Part shown: positions 45,342 to 54,236 of the stretch, in pieces
How positions within the stretch are numbered: the stretch's first letter is position 1
Layout: each line of letters begins with the position of its first letter
Assembly (NCBI GenBank): GCA_937924675.1
Contig: CALEVL010000308.1
Location: 14,727 to 78,726 of the forward strand
DNA from: an uncultured Ignavibacteria bacterium
Lineage (GTDB): Bacteria > Bacteroidota > Ignavibacteria > Tepidaquicellales > Tepidaquicellaceae
Direction of reading: 5' to 3'
Length of the DNA: 64,000 nt
Notes under the pieces: generated by a model
Database searches by the model: none
Told to the model about the DNA's origin: nothing
Seen by the model: only the letters and a program-made list of their open reading frames with translations
Program-made: the position numbers and the translations under genes

Positions 45342-45631
45342 ATAAATAGAATTTGGAAAGATTTATGCTAGCAAACAAGTCATGAAGCCAAAATAATTCC
45401 TGCCAATATGCTAATAATTCATTAAACAAAAATTCAATGTGCAGGCACAGAAGTTTGATTAAGATCTTGAGTCTTCTTTCTTTTGAAGAATTGACCGGCA
45501 AAGCAGGCTTCAGCTATATGACTTCATTTGTCGAAGCTCCCGCAAACAAGAGAGTTCAGGTAATCTGATACCAGTCCTTGTTCCTGCTTAGATTGAATTG
45601 AGGATGATCAGATTTGCTTCACAGAATTCAT

Positions 45632-48600
45632 CTAACTCTGCAATTCATTCAACAAAATTTCATAAGCCTGATCAGGAAGCAGTTTCTTGCCTTCTTCAAT
45701 GCACTCGGCAAAAATCTCTTCTCCTGTTTGCTTTTTCAGATTCTGTGTTAAAGAGTTGTACCTGTATATAAGCTTGTGATCCTTGATCAGATTTGTTGAT
45801 TCATAGAATTCGTTTATATAACCAAGTAACTTGCACGCTTGCCTTAAAGCATCTCCGGCACTCAATACTTCTGCAATACCAAGAATGTTTGAGATGAGTT
45901 CTTTCCTTTGATTAGTTTCTTTGTTTATCTGAAAACTCTCCTTGAATAAAATAGCTGAAAGTTTAATGTCACCCTTTTGCATAGCAACGATTCCAAGATA
46001 GTTGAGATTGAAAGCGACTCCTGGCTTATGCCCGATCTCTTTACTTAGCTTGAGACTCTCTTCGAATAATTTCTCTGCCTTATCAATTTCTCCCATGTCA
46101 AGTCTTGCATTTCCCATGCACATAAGACTGTAAGCAACTGCCGGCTTGATCTCAGCTTCGCGGCCAATGCTTAGACTCTCTTCAAGCAGTTCCATTACAT
46201 TGCTCTGATCACCAAAATTAAGCTTTGCATCTGCAAGACTGCAGAGTGAAAACGTAAGTCCTCTCTTATCACCCAAACTTCTGAAAATTGAAATGCTCTC
46301 TTCAATAAATTCTCTTGAACGTTTCAGATCGCCTGTATGAGAAGCGATATTGCCCAACGAGATCAACGAATAAGCCACGCCCCGCTTATCTTCAAGCTCT
46401 CTGAAAATCGCAATGCATTCATCAAAAATCTTTTTCCCACGGTCAAATTCACTCTGCTCTAATGCAATACTGCCTAAGTTGTAAAGGGAATATGCAATGC
46501 CTCGCTTGTCACCGGCTTTTCTTTGCATATCGGCGCTCTCCTCAAACATCTCTGCGGCCTTTTGATAATTACCCGTTTCAAGCAATGAACTTCCCAAGTC
46601 ATTAAGAAGGTAAGCGATCTTGCTCTTATCTCCCTTTTCACCTACTATCTCAAAGCACTCCTCATAAATCTTTCTTGCAAGATCATAGTCACCCAGCTCT
46701 GATCTCATTATAGCCATACTGCTCAATGATTCCGTGATTCCTTTCATATCATTTAGCTCTTTATAAATTTCTGCCGCGGTTTCACAATGTTTGATTGCAC
46801 TATCTATTTCCCCCTGAAATTGCAGGCATGTACCGAGTCTCATATGTGCCTTGGCAAGCGAATGCTTTGAAGGATTCACGGAATTATTGACAAATGTCTC
46901 AAGCCACTTTCTTCCTTCAGAGTAATGACAGCGCAGTCTCCAGAACAAACCCATCGAACCTGCCAGCCTTATACCTCTTTCATCTTCAGGATATGGCAAT
47001 GATCTTATCAAAGCAGTTTCAATGTTACCCCTTTCCTTCTCAAGATTGCCGCTCCATGTTTGAGATTCGCTTCCAATCAGATGCGGCTCGGCAGTTTCAG
47101 AGAAGTTAAGAAAATGGTTCAGATGATTGCCGGATATTTTGTAATATTCATTTGCATTCTTAAGCTTATCATATCCGTATTGCTTTATAGTATCAAGCAT
47201 TCTGAATCTTTCTGAACTTTCCTCGTAAACAATAACAGACTTGTCAGCAAGACTGTGAAGCAAATCTAAGATGTCAATTCTATCCAATTCTTCGTCATGG
47301 CAGATCTCTTCCGCAGATTCAAGATCAAATCCTCCGGAAAAGACAGACATTCTGCTCCACAAGAGTTTCTCTTTATCAGAAAGCAGATCATAACTCCAGT
47401 CAATCAGAGCTTTGAGAGTTTGCTGTCTCGGAAGTGAAGTTCTCTTGCCTCCGGTAAGAAGATTGAACCTGTCGTCGAGCCGCGCATGAATTTTCTCAAC
47501 TGACATGACCTTTGTTCTTGCTGCGGCAAGTTCAATTGCCAGCGGAATGCCATCAAGGCGGTGACAGATCTCAGCCAGAGCGGGAGCATTGTTTTCATTT
47601 ATACGGAAATTCAGATTTACAGAGAGAGCTCTTTCAATGAACAAACGAACTGAATCAAATTGTGTAAGCTGTTCCGGTGATAAGTTTGTGTCTGTATCGG
47701 GAACAGACAATGAAGGTACTTTGTATTTCTGCTCACCAGAACAGTTAAGTGCTTCTCTGCTTGTAGCAATGATCTTAAGCTTAGGATGACTCTTCAGAAT
47801 CATTTCGGTAAAGAGTGCGCATTCTTCTACAAGATGCTCACAATTATCAAGAATGATAAGCATATCTTTGCCGGAAAGGAAATCATTTAGCGTATCAATG
47901 GGATTTCGTCCCGCCTCCTCCTTCACTGAAAGCGAATTCATAAATGTCTGCAGGATGAGAGTAGGATCAGAGACAGGCGCAAGCTCAATAATGAAGACAC
48001 CATTTGAAAATTCATCTATCATATCTGCGCCGATTTGCAGCGCAAGCCGAGTTTTGCCCGATCCGCCAGATCCTAACAGCGTTAGAAGATTGATCTTACT
48101 CAACAATTCTCTTGCTCTTGAAATTACATCTTTCATTCCTATATAACTTGTAAGCTGAACAGGAAGATTATTAGGCCTTGCATCAAGTGTCTTTAGGGGA
48201 GGGAAATCTTCACGAAGTTCCGAAGAAATGACCTGAAACAATCTAATTGGTTGAATCAGATCCTTGAGTCTGCGTTCTCCGAGATCACGAAAAGATAAAG
48301 TCTTAAGATCAACATTTTGCTGAAGCTGCTCAGAAGTTGATGAGTAAACCTGATATGTATCATTTGAGATAAGAATTTGCTCACCGTAAGCGGCGGACAT
48401 AACTCTTGCCGTACGGGACAGAGTAATGTAACCCATATATCTACCGCCGTTCCATTCAGCACTTCCTGTATGAATTCCAATCCTTACTTTGATTACCGCT
48501 TCACTCCAGTCTTCGTTTGCAAGATTCTTTTGAATCTCAATGGCAGCTTTAATTGCATCTCCTGAATTCTGAAATGCACTGCAGAATGCATCACCGACTA

Positions 48601-48760
48601 TATCAAACACATATCCTTTATTAAATTCAATTGCAGTCTGAAGTATAGCATGATGTTTCTCCAACGAATCATGAAGTGCTTCAGGAAATTCCTGTGCAAG
48701 CCTGGTGCTGCCTTCAATGTCCGTGAAAAGAAATGTTACATTTCCGGTTGGTACAGTCAT
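45632..48760 (-). CDS. Class III cyclase / NB-ARC ATPase / TPR signalling protein
   Basis: A 1042-residue protein. Residues 1-180 form a class III nucleotide cyclase domain: metal Asp14 in FTDIEGST and Asp57 in VGDAFC; the transition-state Asn position reads Ser115 in SRTAR, so activity is uncertain. An AfsR/NB-ARC-type ATPase follows, with P-loop GSGGSGKT (230-237), Walker B LIILDNCEH and LAIELAAAR. From about 600 to 1000 there are at least nine TPR units (for example NYQKAAEMFEESADMQRKAG). It has no DNA-binding domain visible. It probably senses a signal through TPRs and nucleotide switching. The start is the ATG at 48760. Confidence 0.88.
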   Translation of the reverse strand: MTVPTGNVTFLFTDIEGSTRLAQEFPEALHDSLEKHHAILQTAIEFNKGYVFDIVGDAFCSAFQNSGDAIKAAIEIQKNLANEDWSEAVIKVRIGIHTGSAEWNGGRYMGYITLSRTARVMSAAYGEQILISNDTYQVYSSTSEQLQQNVDLKTLSFRDLGERRLKDLIQPIRLFQVISSELREDFPPLKTLDARPNNLPVQLTSYIGMKDVISRARELLSKINLLTLLGSGGSGKTRLALQIGADMIDEFSNGVFIIELAPVSDPTLILQTFMNSLSVKEEAGRNPIDTLNDFLSGKDMLIILDNCEHLVEECALFTEMILKSHPKLKIIATSREALNCSGEQKYKVPSLSVPDTDTNLSPEQLTQFDSVRLFIERALSVNLNFRINENNAPALAEICHRLDGIPLAIELAAARTKVMSVEKIHARLDDRFNLLTGGKRTSLPRQQTLKALIDWSYDLLSDKEKLLWSRMSVFSGGFDLESAEEICHDEELDRIDILDLLHSLADKSVIVYEESSERFRMLDTIKQYGYDKLKNANEYYKISGNHLNHFLNFSETAEPHLIGSESQTWSGNLEKERGNIETALIRSLPYPEDERGIRLAGSMGLFWRLRCHYSEGRKWLETFVNNSVNPSKHSLAKAHMRLGTCLQFQGEIDSAIKHCETAAEIYKELNDMKGITESLSSMAIMRSELGDYDLARKIYEECFEIVGEKGDKSKIAYLLNDLGSSLLETGNYQKAAEMFEESADMQRKAGDKRGIAYSLYNLGSIALEQSEFDRGKKIFDECIAIFRELEDKRGVAYSLISLGNIASHTGDLKRSREFIEESISIFRSLGDKRGLTFSLCSLADAKLNFGDQSNVMELLEESLSIGREAEIKPAVAYSLMCMGNARLDMGEIDKAEKLFEESLKLSKEIGHKPGVAFNLNYLGIVAMQKGDIKLSAILFKESFQINKETNQRKELISNILGIAEVLSAGDALRQACKLLGYINEFYESTNLIKDHKLIYRYNSLTQNLKKQTGEEIFAECIEEGKKLLPDQAYEILLNELQS

Positions 48761-49293
48761 TCAAATTGGGATTAAGATATTGAAATCTAGTGTGTCAAGA
48801 GCAATCCATGACAGGGGTGTGTTAATGTACCGCTCCTGATCGCATAAAGTAAAACCAACTTGCGAAAAGAACAATGTCTGAATAGTAACAGATACAAAAT
48901 AGATATCTGCTGTTTCTGTAACATTGTTCATAGTAGCCTTATAAGCGAAGCCAGTTTCAGTTTTTTATATACTTGAAATCAAGTTCGTGTAAGTAGATTT
49001 TGCTTATAGTTGTGTCTGCACCAAACTCAATATCAACTGAATAAAAATTACAATTGAAGGAAGTACGGATCCGGCATGTGCCGGAGGATTAACTTAGGTC
49101 GAACCGTTGCTGCAAGTAGCATGTGAAGTTATTTGTAGAAATACTCATCTTAGTGGCGAAACTACATCTTTCGAAAAAATTGAAGAATCAAAATTTCAGG
49201 ATAGTGGTTAATTACTCGGATCTTGAAAAAAAGAAATACTAGAATAACATTGATTCAGATTCTTTCATTAAATATTTTGCAATTAGAAAAGAT
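48761..49293. other. Intergenic region with a possible short gene remnant
   Basis: This 533-base gap has no convincing full gene. On the minus strand, 48957-49088 encodes about 44 residues, ending FGADTTISKIYLHELDF then a stop, that look like real protein (resembling the end of a carbohydrate-binding module), but no start or upstream domain is present. It may be a truncated pseudogene. Nothing else is evident. Confidence 0.35.
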
Positions 49294-49506
49294 ATGAATA
49301 TGACAAATCCTGAATTAAAAAAACTGTTCAAAGAAGCGCTAATTGAGGTGCTCGAAACAAGGCCAGAATTCCTTAGAGATGCTTTTATAGAGGCAATTGA
49401 AGATACTGCTCTGCTAAAAGCAATTAAAGTTGGTGATAAGGATGAGTTAGTGAGTTACAATGAATTGTCAAAAGTAATGGAGCGAAAAATTGTGGATTCC
49501 AAATGA
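49294..49506 (+). CDS. Predicted antitoxin of a RelE-type toxin-antitoxin pair
   Basis: A 70-residue acidic, helical protein (ELKKLFKEALIEVLETRPEFLRDAF) ending in a short variable tail. Size, acidity and position just upstream of a RelE-like toxin (12 bases) are typical of antitoxins that bind toxin and their own promoter. The starting ATG is either 49294 or 49300. Confidence 0.7.
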   Translation: MNMTNPELKKLFKEALIEVLETRPEFLRDAFIEAIEDTALLKAIKVGDKDELVSYNELSKVMERKIVDSK

Positions 49507-49518
49507 ACATGTTATCAA

Positions 49519-49785
49519 ATGTTAATACTTGCGGAGAAGACTTTTCTGAAAGATGTTGAAAAGATTAGGGTAAAATCAGTGCTATTGAAGTTGCAGGAAA
49601 TCATCGAGAGTATCAGAAGAGCCGAAACTCTTGATGAAATTTCTGATGTAAAGAAGTTAACAGGCAGTAAAAATTACTTCAGGCTGAGGTTTGGCAATTA
49701 CAGAATCGGATTCAAATTTCAGAACAAAGAAATCAAGCTGATAAGAATACTTCACAGAAAAGAAATTTATAGTTACTTTCCTTGA
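49519..49785 (+). CDS. RelE/ParE-family toxin
   Basis: An 88-residue protein with the RelE/ParE core: DEISDVKKLTGSKNYFRLRFGNYRIGFK, with the central Arg/Tyr pattern, and a C-terminal ILHRKEIYSYFP. RelE-like toxins cut mRNA at the ribosome and ParE-like toxins poison gyrase; the sequence does not separate them. It is paired with the antitoxin upstream, presumably one transcript. Confidence 0.78.
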   Translation: MLILAEKTFLKDVEKIRVKSVLLKLQEIIESIRRAETLDEISDVKKLTGSKNYFRLRFGNYRIGFKFQNKEIKLIRILHRKEIYSYFP

Positions 49786-49865
49786 ATGAATTTGTCCTTG
49801 ACCATCATGTCATAAGTTTTGTGATGGTTGGCATTTCGTACAAGTCACAGTTATTTGCTTAATTC

Positions 49866-50555
49866 TTACTTCCGGGGATTCAACGGACGAATTTCGATCT
49901 CGTTCATAAGTGCATTCTGCGGCAGCGTTGCGGCAAGCATGCACGTTTCGGCTACATCATCAGGAGTCAGGAGAGTATCTCGTCTTGAATTAAGAATTGT
50001 TCCCGGCTGATCAAAGAACTCTGTATCAACTGAACCGGGACAAACAGTTACAACTCTGATATTACTTGTTCTTACTTCAGCCATGAGTGATTTTGCAAGT
50101 CCAATTACGGCATGTTTTGTTGCGCTGTAAATTGAAGCGGTCGCAACTCCGTTCTTTCCGCCAATTGATGAGATTATGATGATCGTCCCGCTTTTTTTCT
50201 CCAGCATACTCTTTAGAGCGTATCTGCAAGAAAGATAGACTCCTTTTACATTCACTGCAAACATGCTGTCAAAGTCCTTCGTAGTTGAATCAACAAGATT
50301 GGCAAACTTGCCGAATCCGGAATTGCATATTAGCACATCGATCCTTCCAAACTCATTGATCACGGATTCTATCATTGCCCTGACATCTTTTTCCTTTGAC
50401 ACATCAGTCTTGATGAACCGGTAATTCTTGTTCTTTATCTTTCCGGACTCAGTACGCGAAGCATCAACTACTACATAGCCCTTTTTAATAAATTTCATAG
50501 CACATGAAAGTCCAATGCCCTTCGATGCGCCGGTAATTACTGCGATCTTCTTCAT
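49866..50555 (-). CDS. Short-chain dehydrogenase/reductase
   Basis: A 229-residue classical SDR. It has the cofactor motif TGASKGIG (9-16), the NSG motif (CNSGFG) and the catalytic Ser...YSATK. The substrate is unknown. It is transcribed away from the toxin pair; the NTF2-like gene follows it on the same strand after a palindromic repeat. Confidence 0.88.
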   Translation of the reverse strand: MKKIAVITGASKGIGLSCAMKFIKKGYVVVDASRTESGKIKNKNYRFIKTDVSKEKDVRAMIESVINEFGRIDVLICNSGFGKFANLVDSTTKDFDSMFAVNVKGVYLSCRYALKSMLEKKSGTIIIISSIGGKNGVATASIYSATKHAVIGLAKSLMAEVRTSNIRVVTVCPGSVDTEFFDQPGTILNSRRDTLLTPDDVAETCMLAATLPQNALMNEIEIRPLNPRK

Positions 50556-50572
50556 TTGATAAGTGAATTGAA

Positions 50573-50682
50573 AATAATTAGAAATTAGTAATTAGAAATT
50601 AAAAATATTGAGGGTATGACTGAATGCATCAATACATTGCAGTTCTGTATTTCTAATTTCTAATTGTCAATTTCTAATTGGC
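50573..50682. repeat. Palindromic intergenic repeat of the ATTAGAA family
   Basis: Arms built from AATTAGAAATTAG (about 50576-50600) and their complement TTTCTAATTTCTAATTG (50650-50680) flank a 50-base loop. The arm sequence matches the repeats at 29.9, 30.2 and 37.9 kb. The 3' arm supplies the asparagine-TAG stop of the NTF2-like gene, just as at 30266. Confidence 0.7.
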
Positions 50683-51036
50683 AAAGAGCGGTGTGTTGTC
50701 AATATGAATCAAATACTTGTCAATCAGATTTCCATCCATATAAAAAACATTCACAAAATTAACTGTAACCTGCTTCTCATCAAGCCGTGTATATTTCACT
50801 TGTCCTTCCCAGATTACATTGCCGTCCTTCTCCCATGAGTTTAAGACCTTGTGCTCGCTTGATTTGATCATGTTGAAGAATGCAGCTACATAATCGTTAA
50901 TTGCCTGTCTGCCAACAACATCAGGACTGTTTCCAAATCTGAATACTCCATTCTCCGTTATGAATGCAGCAAAACCGTCCGCATCCTTTGCATCAATTGC
51001 ATTCCCGATTTTCTCGAGCCATTCTCTTTTGTCCAT
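50674..51036 (-). CDS. SnoaL/NTF2-like protein
   Basis: A 120-residue protein of the NTF2-like fold: N-terminal helices (MDKREWLEKIGNAIDAKDADGFAAFITENG), then strands with VGRQAINDYVAAFFNMI and VIWEGQVKYTRLD. The family includes isomerases, cyclases and ketosteroid-like enzymes, as well as uncharacterised proteins. Its stop codon is contributed by a palindromic repeat. Substrate unknown. Confidence 0.72.
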   Translation of the reverse strand: MDKREWLEKIGNAIDAKDADGFAAFITENGVFRFGNSPDVVGRQAINDYVAAFFNMIKSSEHKVLNSWEKDGNVIWEGQVKYTRLDEKQVTVNFVNVFYMDGNLIDKYLIHIDNTPLFAN

Positions 51037-51120
51037 TTGTATTTAGGGTTTCCTTTATTTGGTTTGGTTTTTAGGAATGCAAAACTCGGCAATGAGGATT
51101 TCTAATTCAATGACAAACTA

Positions 51121-51288
51121 AGGGCAATTGAAAATTGAAAATTGAAATGAGAAGTGAATAGAATTGAAACTGAAGTTCCTATATTTGCTGATAGCAACGA
51201 CTTTTCTGCAATTGTCCTCAATGGTTCAGTTCTACAGGAGTGTTCAATTTTCAATCTTCAATTTTCAACTCTCAATTCTCAATTGTTT
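51121..51288. repeat. Second palindromic family, CAATTGAAAATTG-type inverted repeat
   Basis: Arms made from CAATTGAAAATTGAAAATTGAAA (51125-51147) and its complement TTCAATTTTCAATCTTCAATTTTC...CAATTG (51243-51285) flank about 95 bases. The 7-base period differs slightly from the ATTAGAA family. A frame across it (51164-51400) is repeat-derived and not a gene. Confidence 0.65.
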
Positions 51289-51350
51289 TCCCTTCCAATG
51301 TTTCTTAGCTTACTGTAAAAATATTCAATCCAAAGGGAGGAACAAACTCC

Positions 51351-53423
51351 ATGACAAAGTACAAACTTCGGATTCAGATCATCGCCACAGCAAACGATGA
51401 TGGTTCGGAATCTGCCAATATCACGGCAAGTTCAGTTACTACAAAGCTTGCAACCGTTACAGAAATACTTGCTCCTTCCAATATCGAATTCCTGTTTGAC
51501 GAAGCCAACGATTTTCTCAAAGTAAACAGCACACTTCATAACAGAGAATTCACAATCCTTGAACCCCCGAATGTCGGGTCCGATAAATGGGATCATGAAC
51601 CCCTGACAGAATCAGATACTCATTCCAGAGCTCGCACAAATATTGCCAAACAGTTTCCCGGAAAACTCTGTATTATTTTCCGCAAGCGAAAGAAGTTCGA
51701 AGAAGATAGTGACGGAAACTGGAGCGTTGTAAACCGGGGCGGAGGTTCATCAAGTGCAAACTCGCACTTCGTGAATATGTCAACAGTCAGCAACGGTGTT
51801 GACCTTGCCCACGAGATAGGTCACTATCTCCAGCTTCCTCATACATTTGTTGGCGGTATTGAGAATGTTGCAGACGCGGCTGCAAAGATTAAGGAATATA
51901 TAGATGACGGTAATGATGAAGATGACGGTATGACAGTTTTGGACGGTGACAGAAATGTGGTGCTTGACACTCCTTCAGATTGCAAAGGCTCAATCTTTGA
52001 AAGTGAAGGACTTGAGCCATGCGGTGAAGAAGGTCAGATATCAATTCCGGTAAATCTTGGTAACAGCATCCGGCTTTACACGCTTGAGCCTGACAGAAAT
52101 CTTGTAATGAGTTATTTCAAAGGATGCAGTGAAACAGGGGACAAGACTATTTCTTCGCAACAGGCTCGACGTATCCGTGACGGGCTTGAACTTCGCATCA
52201 GGCATGATCTCATAAGTACTGCTCCTTCATTCAATTACAGCATTAACCGTGGCGGCTCGGCAACCGGAGGTGCAGTTTCAGAGGTCGAGGTCGCTTTGGT
52301 TCGCGCAGGCAGAGTTGCTGCTGCCGTCAGGGATAGTGATGGTAACATCAAAGTAATCGTGTTTGATATCAGCGATGGAGGAAAGAAGATTACACGTCGC
52401 GGATCAGAAAGCGGCGGAGCAGTCAGCAAAATCTCTGTGTGCGGACTGGGTCAGAATCTTATTGCTACGGCCGTTATTACTTCATCAAAGAAGTTGAAGA
52501 TTATAATATGGCGTATCGAAGCAAATGGTAATGTTACCAGACAAGGCGAAGCCGAAGGTACGGGAGAAGTGAACGATGTTGCTTGCTGTTTGTCACGTTA
52601 CAATCTCGGCAATAATTACATGGCAACAGCCGTGAGGATGAAAGATAAGACGCTTAAAGTAAATGTATGGGAAACTTATGCAAACGGTACCATCAAACAC
52701 CGTGCTGAAGCAACGGCCGGTATAATCAATGTGCCTAAGGCTGGAATTACAACTCCGCGCTTGTCAATATGCACCGCCGGCAGTAATGGACTGATGACAT
52801 CAATACGCGATGAGAATCATGTTCTCAAAACCATTTTATGGGAATTTGATGATGACCAGAATCTGACACGAGCCGGCAGCATCACACATGATGCGCCTTC
52901 AACCGGCTGGATAAGCGGATGTCAAGTTGGAAGGGATGTAACTTTGTCAGCTATTCAGAACAAAGATAAAGACCTGAGATTACATGCTTACGGAATTCTT
53001 GAAGACGGCAGATTTTTTGAAGAGAGAGGAAATGCTTCGGCAGGAAGTATTGGTGATGTGTCAATCTGCCGCATCGGAACAGAGATGGCAATGACAGGTG
53101 TAAGAGTCGGTGCTGATAAACTGAAACTGATACTCTGGCAGATTACCAAGTCAGGTGATCATATTATTCGCCTTTGTGACAAATCCACAAGCGATGTCTA
53201 TTCTAAATTGTCAATATGTCATTCCGATCAGAATCAGCTTGTTACAGCAATGCGTGACAACAACGGAAATCTCAAAGTCGTATGCTGGTATCTTCTTGGA
53301 AAGCTAAGCGCTAAGTTCACCGATCATGATATTTTCAAATCTGTCTTTGCAGCGGCAAAGTCGGAGAGGATAATTTCAAAGAAAGTATTCAGAGCAAGAG
53401 GAGGGGATTGCGAGCTGCATTGA
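51351..53423 (+). CDS. M43-like metzincin protease with seven-repeat propeller, no signal peptide
   Basis: A 690-residue protein. Residues 1-290 are a metzincin-type zinc protease with HEIGHYLQLPH (H154, H158, H164; Glu155 catalytic) and a Met-turn NLVMSYF (Met253), resembling pappalysin-like M43 enzymes. Residues about 300-660 contain seven similar units of about 50 residues (pattern VATAVRDxxGxLKxIxW...GxIxRxG), which would form a seven-bladed propeller. There is no signal peptide (start MTKYKLRIQI), no lipobox and no T9SS domain, odd for a metzincin. A GGGAGGAACAA ribosome-binding site precedes the start, so the N-terminus looks right. Confidence 0.82.
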   Translation: MTKYKLRIQIIATANDDGSESANITASSVTTKLATVTEILAPSNIEFLFDEANDFLKVNSTLHNREFTILEPPNVGSDKWDHEPLTESDTHSRARTNIAKQFPGKLCIIFRKRKKFEEDSDGNWSVVNRGGGSSSANSHFVNMSTVSNGVDLAHEIGHYLQLPHTFVGGIENVADAAAKIKEYIDDGNDEDDGMTVLDGDRNVVLDTPSDCKGSIFESEGLEPCGEEGQISIPVNLGNSIRLYTLEPDRNLVMSYFKGCSETGDKTISSQQARRIRDGLELRIRHDLISTAPSFNYSINRGGSATGGAVSEVEVALVRAGRVAAAVRDSDGNIKVIVFDISDGGKKITRRGSESGGAVSKISVCGLGQNLIATAVITSSKKLKIIIWRIEANGNVTRQGEAEGTGEVNDVACCLSRYNLGNNYMATAVRMKDKTLKVNVWETYANGTIKHRAEATAGIINVPKAGITTPRLSICTAGSNGLMTSIRDENHVLKTILWEFDDDQNLTRAGSITHDAPSTGWISGCQVGRDVTLSAIQNKDKDLRLHAYGILEDGRFFEERGNASAGSIGDVSICRIGTEMAMTGVRVGADKLKLILWQITKSGDHIIRLCDKSTSDVYSKLSICHSDQNQLVTAMRDNNGNLKVVCWYLLGKLSAKFTDHDIFKSVFAAAKSERIISKKVFRARGGDCELH

Positions 53424-53451
53424 AGTGAGGTTACGGGTACGTAGTGATTAT

Positions 53452-53510
53452 TTTTTACGATTGTAATTCCCTTTTACGATTATAATTCCCTTTTTAAGAT
53501 TGTCACTCCT
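53452..53510. repeat. Three tandem copies of an about 19-base unit
   Basis: TTTTACGATTGTAATTCCC, TTTTACGATTATAATTCCC and a diverged TTTTTAAGATTGTCACTCC follow one another directly, just 3' of the metalloprotease gene. Confidence 0.7.
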
Positions 53511-53517
53511 GCGCATG

Positions 53518-53770
53518 CCTGCCCGCAGAGAGTGTTCATGTTTCAGCGCTGCAGGCGGGCCCGTCCTTGCCGGGTAAACCTGCCCGCAGAGAGTGTTCAT
53601 GTTTCAGCGCTGCAGGCGGGCCCGTCCTTGCCGGGTAAACCTGCCCGAAGAATGCTGAAGTTGAACACTTTTCGCAGGCGGGCAGTAGTCTACCACAAGT
53701 GAAGAAAGTATTCAGTAGATCCCCGCCTGCAGCGGGCAGGCCCGCATACCTGCCCGGCAAGGACGGGCGC
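53518..53770. repeat. GC-rich tandem repeats of 61 bases and related palindromes
   Basis: Two full identical 61-base units run from 53518-53578 and 53579-53639, with a partial third starting at 53640. Each unit contains CCTGCCCGC...GCGGGC palindromic pieces and CCGTCCTTGCCGGGTAAA. Further CCTGCCCG/CGGGCAGG fragments occur up to about 53770. The GC content is visibly higher than that of the surrounding genes. Any frame through it is repeat-derived. Confidence 0.85.
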
Positions 53771-53876
53771 AGGGATGACAAAAAGGGAAGTGAATTTCAT
53801 TTCATATGACACCCTCCGGATCATCTCCAAGAAGCGAGGTCATCATACCAAAAATGAAAAAGGCACAAAAGTCGAA
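53771..53876. other. Short spacer before the ATP synthase promoter
   Basis: About 106 bases with no gene, lying between the GC-rich repeats and the promoter; nothing further is seen. Confidence 0.4.
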
Positions 53877-53907
53877 TTGATTTTCAAAACTCAATTGGCT
53901 AATTTTG
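53877..53907 (+). promoter_or_regulatory. Predicted promoter of the ATP synthase operon
   Basis: TTG at 53877-53879 and TAATTTTG at 53900-53907 are 20 bases apart, fitting the Bacteroidota -33/-7 consensus. The atpZ ATG lies 14 bases further on, leaving a short leader with no Shine-Dalgarno, as is common in this group. Confidence 0.45.
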
Positions 53908-53921
53908 CAAACGCTTGATTT

Positions 53922-54227
53922 ATGTCAGAACAAACAAAAGATAAAGAGAGAAATAAGAGTTCTTTAAAAAAAATTCTGACAAAGCCTCTTGTAAATGTGG
54001 ACTCGAAGGCAATGCAGTATTCGGGGCTTGGAGTAACGCTTGTTGTCACAATTCTTATCTTCCTTTGGATCGGGATGTGGATAGACGGCAAACTCTCCAC
54101 AAGTCCATGGTTCACACTTGGTCTTACTCTACTGGGATTCGGCGGAGGGTTTTACAGCTTCTATCTGAATATAAAAAGAATGACTGATCAGGACAGAAAA
54201 GACAACCCGAAGTTCAACAAATACTGA
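53922..54227 (+). CDS. atpZ: AtpZ-like ATP synthase accessory protein
   Basis: A 101-residue protein with a charged N-terminal stretch and two membrane helices (about residues 35-57 and 62-85) and the motif LWIGMWIDGKL, typical of the AtpZ/AtpI family that aids assembly or ion supply of the F-type ATP synthase. It is the first gene of the operon, separated from the next by 9 bp. Confidence 0.8.
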   Translation: MSEQTKDKERNKSSLKKILTKPLVNVDSKAMQYSGLGVTLVVTILIFLWIGMWIDGKLSTSPWFTLGLTLLGFGGGFYSFYLNIKRMTDQDRKDNPKFNKY

Positions 54228-54236
54228 TAACAGCGA

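Noticed and set aside
53518..53647. Possible CRISPR array
   Set aside because: The 61-base units are head-to-tail without spacers, and no cas genes are nearby.
53536..53781. Minus-strand 81-codon frame in the GC-rich repeats
   Set aside because: It reads through the 61-base tandem units; its repetitive Pro/Gly/Ala composition comes from the repeat.
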